DNA of 56,000 bases from NCBI GenBank assembly GCA_021299455.1, contig JAJTGQ010000027.1, positions 1-56,000 on the forward strand, given 5' to 3'. Shown piece by piece: positions 1 through 8,697 of the stretch; position 1 is the first letter of the stretch, and each line of letters begins with the position of its first letter. The position numbers and the translations under genes were made by a program. The notes beneath the pieces are model-generated. The model saw only the letters and a program-made list of their open reading frames with translations, was not told where the DNA came from and did not search any database. Origin of the DNA: Flammeovirgaceae bacterium (lineage in GTDB: Bacteria > Bacteroidota > Bacteroidia > Cytophagales > Cyclobacteriaceae).

Positions 1-3000
1 CTTATCTACTACTTGACCTAGCGCATTGTATTCATACTGTACCAGGAGTTGTTCTGCTCCGCCATTGATTTTGCGGTAGGTGCGCAGCACACGGCCGGTT
101 GGGTCATACTCGTTGCGATCGTCCAGCACTACCGAAGTGGTAGCGTTTTGGAAATGAGTTGTTTTCGATTTTAGGCTTTTGACAAAATCATACACAACTG
201 TATTTTTATCCAGTGTGGCAGCTGTCCAACTAGTGTGTAAGTGATTGTTGGTTTGGGTCTGTATCGGGCGATCGTACTTATCATAAAACACCACATTGGT
301 AATCCAATTGGTTGTGACCGCGCCAGAGGCATTCAGCAACACACGCTTGCTACCCGTGACCTTTCCACGTGTAGAAAAGGAACGGGTGGCTTGTTGTCCG
401 ACCAGATGAGTCGCATCGTAGGTGTAGTCATCAACATTTGAAACATCGCGATCAAAATTATAATGATCATAATAGTTCACACTCAAGATGACGTTAGCAA
501 TAGTACCCGTTGTGGGGAAAACAACGTTGCTATAGCCATGGGTAGCTGATGCTTGCTCGGTCTCATAAAAGGCAATACTAGCATCTGCCAGACCTTGCAC
601 TGCTAGTCGGGTTGTTTGAGTGGTGTTGGTATAAATACCGGTGTATACCACCCGGTTGTAGATATCGTATTTTACAAATCGCCACTTTTTTGTGGCAAAC
701 AAATTTCCATCTTGGGTAAGTACAGGCCTGTCTAACTTGTCATACACGATGTACTGCCAGGCTGCGCTTGGCACTTTCTTTTCTACCAACCTCCCCAACG
801 CGTCATAGTTAAAAATATGAACGAGTTCGTTTACAGAAGCTGCCTTTGCATCTAGCGAAACGCCCGTGCCCAATACTTTCATGGCCTTGGGTGGCACAAT
901 GTACTTTAGCCTACCCAATTGATCGTAGATATAATAGGTTTCCAACCAAGGTGTGCTCACGCCTTCCAGCGTTTCGTCCATTTGAACTTGCTTCAATACT
1001 GTTTGCCCCAGGGCATTCGTATAAGTTCGCACTTTGTTATTGTTCTCATCTGTGCCAATGGTCACCATTACAGAATTGTCGGGGTAGTTAGAATTAGTAG
1101 TACCATCCGGTTTCCAATAGCGCACTCGGTAGGTAGCATTGTTCAATGCAGTAACGCTTCGCACAGTATGCGTACTGCCTGGTTGCCAATCTAGCCCGGG
1201 CGCTCCTTGCTCGGTTACGCGCATGGTAGGATCGTTGGCATACAGCGTGCGCGCATACGGGTAGGTATCTTTCACCACTTTAGTAGTGCCTTGGTAAAAC
1301 TGATATTGCTCACTTGTGTTGTAGCTGGTGTGGCTGCTGTTTCCGCGAATGGCATTGGGTCGATATAATCCACTTCTCGTACTGGTAGCATAGGGCAAAA
1401 AAGTGGAGTCGATTAATCCCTGCTTACTATGTGCTTCTACTGAAATCAAATCCCCTCCTTGTGGGCTTTGCCCGATGCCAATGGTTTGAAAATTGCGACC
1501 TAGCCCATCTTGGTAACTGATCGTTTGTATCACTTGATTTTGTGCCAAGGTATAGAGCGAGGCGTTTTCAGCAACTCCTTCTGTGAGTACGGCTGTTTGA
1601 CTTACTGCGTTAAGTGTTTTTTCATAATAGCCGACTACGCTTTTTATAAGTGTAGGTGGCGAGTTAAAAAAAGGAGCCGTAGCCGATCCGCGTACTTGCA
1701 CAAAATAATTGCCGGGTTCAGTAGCTGTATATTGTTGAGAGTTAGCCCCGGGAATAGGGTTGCTGTCTTTGTACCACTGGTAGAAAAAATAAGCAGAATT
1801 CACTGAAAGTAAAAAGCTTGTGCCTAGTTGAATAATTTGAGTAGCAGATGGGCTAATCGCTGCCGCTGGAAATAGGTACACATCATACTGAGTAGATGCA
1901 GCCACTGGGCATACGCCACTTTTTGTAATTGCTCTAAAGGATGTACTTTGACTGACGGAGTAATTATAGGCTGATGTTGTATTGGCAATGGCCACCCAGC
2001 CCGCGCCAGTATTCTTCTCCCATCGCACTACTGCGTGTGGGCTAGAGAGTGTAAGTGGTCCGCTTGCGTTGGCGGCATATACGTACCTACCACCGTCTGT
2101 GGGTGCTAATATTCCACCTTGCGTGACAGGGTCTATTGCAACGGTGGCAATGGTCGAATAAGCTTCATTGCAAGAACCGCTTTTAACAACTGCTCGGTAC
2201 TGCCTTGATGTGGTTACGCCCGAATACGATAACGAACTCGTGGTGTTGTTGATGGTAAGCCATCCGTTTCCATCGAAGTATTCCCACCTTAGAACTGATC
2301 CAACATGGCCATTGAGTGTAAGCGAGCCACTCGCGGTGGCACAGAAAGTGCCACCTCCAGCTATATTACCTCCGACCGTCACGGGCGAAACGGCTATTGT
2401 GGCAATTGTTGAGTAAACTGGTGTACACGTGCCACTCCCCACCAACGCACGATATTGAGTGGTAACTGCTACATTACTATACGAAAATGTTGTTCCTACA
2501 TTTGCGATATTTATCCATCCCCCACCATTATTTTGCTCCCATCTTTGTACTTCGCCAACATAACCAGTCAGTGGCAACGCGCCAGAGGCCGAACCACAAA
2601 AAGAGGCACTCGCAAGTGTTCCTCCAACGGGCGTAGGATAAACAAAAAGTGTAACGGGTGCTGAGGTAACTGGCGCACATGCTCCACTTCTTACGACCGC
2701 ACGAACTTGCGTGTTTTCTGTAAAGCCAATTGGAAAAGAAGGTGAGTGCGAATCAACTTGCTCCCACCCCGAACCAGTCTCCAATCTCCAAAACTCCCAA
2801 TACACGATGTAATCTAGATAACTATTCAGGGTGAGGGAACCATTGGCAGACCCACAATAAGAGGAAGCCGCTCCTGAAATAAAACCTGCCGCTGAGGCTG
2901 GTGAAACCATGACTGTAGCTGTAGTTGAGTAATTCATCCCGCAACTATTAGAAATAAGTACCCGGTAGTCCGCTGTGATCGTTGCGTTTGTATAGTTATA

Positions 3001-3807
3001 GGTTGATCCAGTGAAAGGAATATCCACCCAGACGCTTCCCTCTTTTTTCTCCCACCTGACAATCGCTCCGTTATAGCCAGTAAGAGTCAGAGATCCTGAA
3101 AGGGGGGTTTGGCAGGAATATGCCGATCCGTTTAATGTGCCGCTGGCAACGTCAGCGAAAATATATGCGGAATTACCAATCTGAATTGCATTGGAGCAAC
3201 CGCTACGAGTAGCCATTACAGTGTACTGCCCCGTGGTTGTCAGGTTACTCCACGTTAGCTGTCCTCCGGTACCACTTACTGGTGAACCACTAGCGACACC
3301 ATTGACCATCAATTGATAAGTTACGCCCGATTGGGAGCCACTTAAATAAAAATTACCACCTGATCCTCCGATACAATAATTTGTCGAAGACACCCAAAAC
3401 CCTGTGATACCGGTGCTAGCACCTAAAACGTTAGACGTGTAATGGTAGTAATTGGTTGGGTTACATAGTAATGTCGGTGGGACGATATCGGGTTCATACC
3501 AGCACTCTCCTCCGTCTTGGCCTTCCCAACTTGCGGAAATCGAACCAAAACCGTTTGGCCATTGAACATTTACCGATGCCCCTCCTCCACCCACGACAAC
3601 TCCGTCTGTGACGGCCCAATTGGGATCAGAAATTGAGGAAGTGTACGTATAGGTTACGCCCGCACAGACCGTAGTCGGACCTGTAATGGTGAAGTTGTAG
3701 TAATAATGATTTTGGGCGATACCTGACTGAGAAGCTAGAGTGAGCACAACACCCAACATAATAACTCTAACAAAATCGAGATTCACTTGGGTATAGAGGT
3801 GTTTCAT
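1..3807 (-). CDS. Secreted DUF6443/RHS-repeat protein with Ig-like repeats (3' end beyond window)
   Basis: The reading frame is open from an ATG at 3807 to the window edge, giving 1269 residues with no stop. The N-terminus is a signal peptide with a hydrophobic core (VIMLGVVLTLA) ending before AQ. Next come about 200 residues of Gly/Ser/Thr-rich surface sequence and five Ig-like repeats of about 85 residues. A DUF6443 segment follows (IQTISYQDGLGRNFQT), then RHS-type YD repeats such as YDALGRLVEK, YDKLDRPVL and YDPTGRVL. Known RHS/YD proteins form large shells or filaments, often with a variable C-terminal toxin; that C-terminus lies outside the window, so no effector can be named. The gene is the last visible member of a three-gene minus-strand operon, 10 bases after the small exported protein. 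Secretion is well supported; the biological role is unknown. Confidence 0.85.
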   Translation of the reverse strand, partial: MKHLYTQVNLDFVRVIMLGVVLTLASQSGIAQNHYYYNFTITGPTTVCAGVTYTYTSSISDPNWAVTDGVVVGGGGASVNVQWPNGFGSISASWEGQDGGECWYEPDIVPPTLLCNPTNYYHYTSNVLGASTGITGFWVSSTNYCIGGSGGNFYLSGSQSGVTYQLMVNGVASGSPVSGTGGQLTWSNLTTTGQYTVMATRSGCSNAIQIGNSAYIFADVASGTLNGSAYSCQTPLSGSLTLTGYNGAIVRWEKKEGSVWVDIPFTGSTYNYTNATITADYRVLISNSCGMNYSTTATVMVSPASAAGFISGAASSYCGSANGSLTLNSYLDYIVYWEFWRLETGSGWEQVDSHSPSFPIGFTENTQVRAVVRSGACAPVTSAPVTLFVYPTPVGGTLASASFCGSASGALPLTGYVGEVQRWEQNNGGGWINIANVGTTFSYSNVAVTTQYRALVGSGTCTPVYSTIATIAVSPVTVGGNIAGGGTFCATASGSLTLNGHVGSVLRWEYFDGNGWLTINNTTSSLSYSGVTTSRQYRAVVKSGSCNEAYSTIATVAIDPVTQGGILAPTDGGRYVYAANASGPLTLSSPHAVVRWEKNTGAGWVAIANTTSAYNYSVSQSTSFRAITKSGVCPVAASTQYDVYLFPAAAISPSATQIIQLGTSFLLSVNSAYFFYQWYKDSNPIPGANSQQYTATEPGNYFVQVRGSATAPFFNSPPTLIKSVVGYYEKTLNAVSQTAVLTEGVAENASLYTLAQNQVIQTISYQDGLGRNFQTIGIGQSPQGGDLISVEAHSKQGLIDSTFLPYATSTRSGLYRPNAIRGNSSHTSYNTSEQYQFYQGTTKVVKDTYPYARTLYANDPTMRVTEQGAPGLDWQPGSTHTVRSVTALNNATYRVRYWKPDGTTNSNYPDNSVMVTIGTDENNNKVRTYTNALGQTVLKQVQMDETLEGVSTPWLETYYIYDQLGRLKYIVPPKAMKVLGTGVSLDAKAASVNELVHIFNYDALGRLVEKKVPSAAWQYIVYDKLDRPVLTQDGNLFATKKWRFVKYDIYNRVVYTGIYTNTTQTTRLAVQGLADASIAFYETEQASATHGYSNVVFPTTGTIANVILSVNYYDHYNFDRDVSNVDDYTYDATHLVGQQATRSFSTRGKVTGSKRVLLNASGAVTTNWITNVVFYDKYDRPIQTQTNNHLHTSWTAATLDKNTVVYDFVKSLKSKTTHFQNATTSVVLDDRNEYDPTGRVLRTYRKINGGAEQLLVQYEYNALGQVVDK
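1900..3155 (-). repeat. Five tandem Ig-like protein repeats (period about 255 bases)
   Basis: Within the DUF6443/RHS gene a unit of about 85 residues recurs five times. Each unit has the pattern C or small residue, then SG-LTL-GY-G-V-RWE, a short loop with W, then Y-YRA-V-SG-C. The DNA copies are diverged, so this is old protein-domain duplication and not a recent DNA repeat. Such modules usually act as surface spacers or adhesive domains. Confidence 0.75.
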
Positions 3808-3817
3808 TGCCAACGAT

Positions 3818-4225
3818 TTATAATGCACTCACCGATTTTATTCGAAACTGTAACCGCGCTTCGCCACCTGAGTTGGGATAAATCAGTGTGATGAACAACC
3901 CTGACAAATTTCGCTCAAACCTGGCGCGAAGATTCTTGCCATTCCTCTCTACTAAAAAGGTTATCGTTCCAAGGTTGCTAACATTGGCCCAAATCCCGTC
4001 TATTGAAACAACTTTATAGTTAGCAGAAAGCTTCCCTCCCTTCTGAATCCAATCCAAAGATTGGCTGCCATTGGTTTTGAATGTGGCCAGATAAGGTTTA
4101 ATCTCATTTGTTTGTAAATCAGTAGTTTGGTCACTCTCCCATACTAGGTTCGCAGAGGCCATATCCTGCGAAACAACCGTTCCACAGCAGAGTTGAAATA
4201 AAAAAATAATCGCTAAACATCTCAT
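3818..4225 (-). CDS. Small exported hypothetical protein between two RHS proteins
   Basis: This 135-residue protein starts with a short signal peptide (MRCLAIIFLFQLCCGTVVSQ); Cys residues 13 and 14 do not form a convincing lipobox. The mature part is predicted to be mostly beta strand, with alternating hydrophobic positions, and I do not recognise a family. The ATG at 4225 lies 2 bases after the stop of the 1278-residue RHS protein, and the stop is 10 bases before the DUF6443/RHS start, so the three are almost certainly cotranscribed and perhaps translationally coupled. Its place between two giant secreted proteins suggests an accessory, chaperone or immunity-like role, but nothing in the sequence decides this. 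Confidence 0.75.
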   Translation of the reverse strand: MRCLAIIFLFQLCCGTVVSQDMASANLVWESDQTTDLQTNEIKPYLATFKTNGSQSLDWIQKGGKLSANYKVVSIDGIWANVSNLGTITFLVERNGKNLRARFERNLSGLFITLIYPNSGGEARLQFRIKSVSAL

Positions 4226-4227
4226 CT

Positions 4228-7200
4228 TTATGGGCAGTTTGTAAGTTGGACATAGGTAACCGAGGCACTCGCTGTGCTAAATTCTCCCAGTAGCGCTGGC
4301 AAAAAACAATCATCGAAAGCCGAACAGTCCCAATAATAGGAAGCGATATAATTTGTGACAGTAGATGTTGCGTAGGTATCAACAGTAGTTTTCCATTTCA
4401 CAACTAGTTTACAGCCTTCCGGTAAGTTTGTCGGGCCGACCAGAAATTCATGTATCTGAGGGATGGGCGAAGTCAAGCAATTATACGAGCTAATAGGGTT
4501 CCCATTTTGGTCGCGTAACTCAACGCTGTAAGTGCCGCTGAATAAATACTGTACACAAATCGTTTCGGTATGGCTGCGCGAAATCCCCGCTGAATTTGTG
4601 ACTGTCAACTTTATGTTGTGTACGCCCGCAGTCGTAAAAGTAAAATATAGCGTATTATTTGCTCCACTGCTTTGACCAATGCCATCAACTTGCCAAGAGA
4701 ATGTAGTTGATGGGTCGCAGGGGTCTACCGTGCTGCTTGGAGCAAACGTTGCTTGAACATTAACAAAGAACTCTTCGGTACCAGGAATAAAGGAGGGAAT
4801 CGGTTCGGGATTCTCTTCATTCTTCACAGCATAGTCATACTTTTCGACTAGATTTCGGAACCTATCAAGTGTTTGAGTTCTACGACCTTTATGGTCATAC
4901 ACCACTTTCGTTGAATTCCCAAGATCATCGCTGGTAGAACTGACACCACTAAACGGGCTAGTCGTTTGCAATGAAACTCGGGAAGCGGAAGGTACAAAAA
5001 CAATATCATCGATCGTAACTTTTTCGGTCAGCGAAGCATTGGTCGTCACTTCTAACAGAAAGGGAGCTGAAATAGCAGATGTATTCATCTCTCCTTCTAA
5101 GTAATTCCACTTATTGGCAATCGGATTGGTAAGTATTATTGACGCGACACTAGCCATGCCCACCTTTGCAGTGAACGTAACAGTTTTGTTTTGCAGGCCA
5201 TATACCCAACAGGAAACTCGATATCGATTACCATTCTTCTGGATCAGCTCAGTAGGTGACGAAACCAGTTTAGATGTATTATTAATAAAAGCAATTGATT
5301 TATCGCCAGTCCACCCTGATGCTTGGTGGAAATTCACATCACTTTTATAAAGCCCAAAACTAACTGGCATTTCAAAATTCTCAATAATGCATTGCCCTGC
5401 CCTAGCATTGGCAATGGAGGCGATAGGCGCAGAGATGTCTTTTGCATAGTGCACAGCAGACCAATTGCGTTTATCCCCTACCTGAGTAAGCACTCGCCCC
5501 TCAGAATCGTATTCTTTGAAAGTCATCGTGGGTGTTTGCCGATAATCAGTGTCAGCGGCAAAGTTTTGTCCGCTGGCAAATGCGGGAGTAATGACAACCC
5601 CTGGAGGCGATGCTTTGACGTAGTAAGGAAGGACTAGACCATTTTCAAAGACACGATGAGTTATAAGATTGGCGTTTATTACTGTCTGAGCCGAGCCAGG
5701 CACAGTTAAATAGCTGATCTCTTCAACCAACTCGCTCCCACGGTTTGCATCATTTAGTGCCTTTAAAGCGATAGCTGCCGTGTCAGCAGGTGCTGTGAAA
5801 ACGAAGTCCTTGGCATAGGTAAGGTACTTTGACATTATTGTGCCGTTGGGAAGCGAGGTAGTGACAGAACGAAGCATATTATTCGCCCCATAGGCATACG
5901 AAGTTGTTGTCTGAATCCATTTCGTAGGATCTTCTTGAGAGGCTTCCTTAACCACCTCTTGACTTACAACATCCGATCGACCTGTTAAAATCTCGTACAA
6001 ACCAAAGTGGTAAATATCAGCCATCTTTTCAAATCGTAGCCCCTTAATAATCGAAGGATTTTTTGTCAATGTTGTATACGTGTTCACTCGCTCAGCAATC
6101 AATGTACCCGCTTCTGAATAAGTTGTCACGCGGGCAATCGTGCCCCGTCTAAACTCATAATTAGACGATGGCGCGTAGGGGTAGAGGTAAAAACCAGTTC
6201 TTAAATATCCGCCATTTAAACAGGGCACTTGTGGCTTTCTCGCAATTCTTGTTTTGGTCGCTTTCCATTCACCGTTTGCCGTCTCAGGAAACATTCCCGG
6301 GAGGTTATACTCATAAATCATATACCCTTTGCCGGTAATCTTCTCCTTTACCCGAGAATAAAGGACTACTGGATGCTCGCCCATATTGTCGATAGCTTGT
6401 TTGATCGAATCATGGAGTATGTAACCCAATTTAATTGGCGAAAGAAGACGGCCACTTGACGTAGTACCGGATGCATCTTTGTATTCGTACTCTTTTACGA
6501 TTGATCGATACTGTGAAGTGGTCTCAATTGTTTTGCCAAAAGCCGCCTCTCCTCCGTTGGTCGTTATTTTTTTCACTCTGGCACCTCCACCGAAAAGCTC
6601 CGAATTCACGGAGCTATCAAAGTAAAAATTCTTCTCATAACCAATTTCAGTAACACCACCGGTAGGGTAAACAATTTTCTTTAGTACACCAAAAATAGTT
6701 GCGGAGAAAGCACTCCGGTCGTCTCCCGATATAAATTGATAGCCGGGCGTAATACCATCAACTCTCAGTCTATTTTCATTGTTGGCGGCTGAATAAAAAT
6801 AAAGTCTTGGTAGATTTTTATTAGGGCTTGAAGTAACATTTGGGTAACCAAAATAGTCTTGCTGCCAGTTATTCTTCCAATTGATATAATTGGGGACATT
6901 ATTTGTCCCTGCAAAATAATCGACATCCAAATATTCAAAACGATATGTTTCCCTAGGGAGACAGTAGCCAGCACCCAAGATAATTCTTTGCAAGAATGAC
7001 TTATTTGTTTGCGACACACTATTTGTAGCAGAAGCGTAGTCAAAATTTATCTTGCGGGAAACAAGAGAATTCGATTCCATAAACTCTACCTGACTGAGTA
7101 ATGAACCTGCCCAACTGAAATTCACCGAATAGGATTTCAATGCGATATTGGCCAGCCTAGTGGCATAGTAGTACTGAAGAAGAAAGTGCAAACTATCTGA

Positions 7201-8064
7201 GCTGTGGTATTTTTTGGCACCTCCTTCATAGGCTGTAGGTAAATAGGAAAAAGCTGCATTAGTACCGGTTTTACTCGATGTTATTGAAACAAGATTCCAC
7301 TTGAATGTCATAGATGTAACTTGATCTTGCCCATATTTTTTAAAATACATACATTCTGCTTGGACCCTATTTCCGTTCTTTGAGATCCACGATGATAGCT
7401 TCAATTGATCTTGTTGATTGGCAAAACTGTATACCAGCCCGTTGTTTGTCTTCACGGTAAAACCATCAGGAAAATTTGGAACGATAATTAAATCTTGCGC
7501 AGACAGTACTTGTGGTGTTCCGTTTGCATCAAAAACAAATTTTGCCGAAAGGCCGGGTGCATCAATCAAGAAAATATCCGGTTCAGTATCGTTTACATAG
7601 GCAGAATCTAAGTGTGCCTCCAGGAAATTCCAATCCGCAATTTCATCGTCACAGCTACCTGCAACTGCATCATCAGAAGAGGGAACGAAAGACTGAATTC
7701 GGCCCGCATTGCTTTTATTGTCTGAGGTATGAACATACAACCAGCCCCGTTTCGAACTTGTATTTACTTCGTCAGGTAGCCCTTTCAAGAGTCTTGTTAT
7801 ACCCCCTCCTGCTGAAAGATTCCAACCCATCCCACAATCCCCCTCTCCTTCAGCAACTCTTAAGCTGCCACCGCTATGATAAACTGAAATTGGAATGGAG
7901 ATATCGTTAGCTTCTAATTTCCCAAGTGGAATAGACATCTCTAGGCGCCCGGTTAACATATCTACGCTTTGTGCTTTTATAGCTAAAGTGGTGCTGCAAA
8001 AAATGATAAAAAAAATAATAGCAATAATTTGAGTACTTCTAGCTCTCGAAAATTCTGGCTTCAT
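4228..8064 (-). CDS. Secreted RHS-like giant protein with C-terminal PKD domain
   Basis: This 1278-residue protein begins with a signal peptide (IIAIIFFIIFCSTTLAIKAQ) followed by a typical Bacteroidota RHS/SpvB-like N-terminal segment (VDMLTGRLEMSIPLGKLE, then ISVYHSGG and GMGWNLSAGG). The middle is long and beta-rich, with scattered RHS-like strands (YDSEGRVLTQVGDKRN, YDHKGRRTQTLDRF). From about residue 1110 there is a PKD-like domain (FSWQVDGIG, then TFTTAGVHNIKLTVTNSAG), then about 85 Cys-containing residues. It is the first gene of the three-gene locus, with a matching promoter at 8086-8116 and a large inverted repeat just upstream. RHS/PKD proteins are usually surface-exposed or released. 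I see no catalytic motif and no clear type IX secretion sorting domain. Confidence 0.85.
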   Translation of the reverse strand: MKPEFSRARSTQIIAIIFFIIFCSTTLAIKAQSVDMLTGRLEMSIPLGKLEANDISIPISVYHSGGSLRVAEGEGDCGMGWNLSAGGGITRLLKGLPDEVNTSSKRGWLYVHTSDNKSNAGRIQSFVPSSDDAVAGSCDDEIADWNFLEAHLDSAYVNDTEPDIFLIDAPGLSAKFVFDANGTPQVLSAQDLIIVPNFPDGFTVKTNNGLVYSFANQQDQLKLSSWISKNGNRVQAECMYFKKYGQDQVTSMTFKWNLVSITSSKTGTNAAFSYLPTAYEGGAKKYHSSDSLHFLLQYYYATRLANIALKSYSVNFSWAGSLLSQVEFMESNSLVSRKINFDYASATNSVSQTNKSFLQRIILGAGYCLPRETYRFEYLDVDYFAGTNNVPNYINWKNNWQQDYFGYPNVTSSPNKNLPRLYFYSAANNENRLRVDGITPGYQFISGDDRSAFSATIFGVLKKIVYPTGGVTEIGYEKNFYFDSSVNSELFGGGARVKKITTNGGEAAFGKTIETTSQYRSIVKEYEYKDASGTTSSGRLLSPIKLGYILHDSIKQAIDNMGEHPVVLYSRVKEKITGKGYMIYEYNLPGMFPETANGEWKATKTRIARKPQVPCLNGGYLRTGFYLYPYAPSSNYEFRRGTIARVTTYSEAGTLIAERVNTYTTLTKNPSIIKGLRFEKMADIYHFGLYEILTGRSDVVSQEVVKEASQEDPTKWIQTTTSYAYGANNMLRSVTTSLPNGTIMSKYLTYAKDFVFTAPADTAAIALKALNDANRGSELVEEISYLTVPGSAQTVINANLITHRVFENGLVLPYYVKASPPGVVITPAFASGQNFAADTDYRQTPTMTFKEYDSEGRVLTQVGDKRNWSAVHYAKDISAPIASIANARAGQCIIENFEMPVSFGLYKSDVNFHQASGWTGDKSIAFINNTSKLVSSPTELIQKNGNRYRVSCWVYGLQNKTVTFTAKVGMASVASIILTNPIANKWNYLEGEMNTSAISAPFLLEVTTNASLTEKVTIDDIVFVPSASRVSLQTTSPFSGVSSTSDDLGNSTKVVYDHKGRRTQTLDRFRNLVEKYDYAVKNEENPEPIPSFIPGTEEFFVNVQATFAPSSTVDPCDPSTTFSWQVDGIGQSSGANNTLYFTFTTAGVHNIKLTVTNSAGISRSHTETICVQYLFSGTYSVELRDQNGNPISSYNCLTSPIPQIHEFLVGPTNLPEGCKLVVKWKTTVDTYATSTVTNYIASYYWDCSAFDDCFLPALLGEFSTASASVTYVQLTNCP

Positions 8065-8085
8065 CCGTTCAAAATTTGTTTATCT

Positions 8086-8116
8086 CAAATATAAGGTGGC
8101 AATAGAACCCCCGCAA
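8086..8116 (-). promoter_or_regulatory. Bacteroidota-type promoter of the RHS operon
   Basis: On the minus strand TATATTTG (8093-8086) matches the -7 consensus TAnnTTTG. A TTG (8116-8114) lies 20 bases upstream, matching the -33 element. The start codon at 8064 is 21 bases downstream of the -7 box. Confidence 0.65.
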
Positions 8117-8153
8117 CGTGGAAAACCACGTATTTTTTACGTGGTTTTCCACG
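8117..8153. promoter_or_regulatory. Perfect 37-base inverted repeat abutting the -33 element
   Basis: Two 16-base arms (8117-8132 and 8138-8153, CGTGGAAAACCACGTA and its exact complement) surround five T residues. Each arm is itself nearly palindromic (CGTGG, four bases, CCACG), so four CGTGG/CCACG half-sites are stacked. The repeat directly adjoins the -33 element of the RHS promoter, the usual place for an activator. A terminator is less likely, because no gene end is adjacent. Confidence 0.7.
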
Positions 8154-8493
8154 GTTGACTTTGTCAGAAATTTTACAGGTAGCACAACATAACTAAAACC
8201 TGGATAGCTTTACTTCTTTTCAGCGGAGACTATGTCTATCAATTTGCGACAGTTCAATCTTCTAAAACGATCTAAGCTGCACGGCAAACCTGCCAGTTAG
8301 TTGATTCCGTGTGAGGGCTGAACCATGACTTCTACAACAACAATTGACGACATTTTCAATTGATCTCAGAAGTATTTTGATAAAGGTGCGAAATGAGATG
8401 GAGCAAAACTTGCTCCTGACGAGTGTTTCAAATAAGAGTAAGAGATACAAAGTGAACTGTCTTAATCTTGACCATAGCCTTGACCACTTAATT
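8154..8493. other. Intergenic stretch without recognisable gene
   Basis: About 340 bases between the inverted repeat and the tRNA terminator. I see no coding pattern and no further strong repeat. The short open frames here are unlike proteins, and one ends inside the tRNA gene. Confidence 0.6.
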
Positions 8494-8530
8494 AAAAAAG
8501 GCTCAAATTATTATTTATTTGAGGCTTTTA
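8494..8530 (-). terminator. Rho-independent terminator after tRNA-Asp
   Basis: On the minus strand AAAAGCCTCAAAT pairs with ATTTGAGCCTTTT around an 8-base AT loop with one C-C mismatch. A run of T residues follows. It begins 3 bases after the tRNA 3' end. Confidence 0.7.
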
Positions 8531-8532
8531 AG

Positions 8533-8606
8533 CGGTCTGGACGGGACTCGAACCCGCGACCTCCTGCGTGACAGGCAGGCATTCTAACCAGCTGAACTAC
8601 CAGACC
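8533..8606 (-). tRNA. tRNA-Asp (anticodon GTC)
   Basis: The minus strand folds into a complete cloverleaf. The 7-base acceptor stem is GGTCTGG with CCAGACC, the D arm is GTTCAGCTGGTTAGAAT, and the anticodon stem CCTGC/GCAGG carries loop CTGTCAC. The T arm is GCGGGTTCGAGTCCCGT. Anticodon GTC reads aspartate, and the discriminator base is G as expected for tRNA-Asp. CCA is not encoded. Confidence 0.97.
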
Positions 8607-8697
8607 ATCCTGTTTAGGAGGCGCAAAGATAACTGTGTGTTTGATTAATCCAAAGAAAATAACTTCTCCTTCACCCTTTTCGACCAACAAAAACGCG

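Noticed and set aside
7512-7910. 132-codon plus-strand frame inside the RHS gene
   Set aside because: It lies antisense to a well-supported secreted protein and has a composition unlike real proteins.
8344-8571. 75-codon open frame ending SGRDSNPRPPA
   Set aside because: Its end is the reverse reading of the tRNA-Asp gene, a well-known false protein. The rest is not protein-like.
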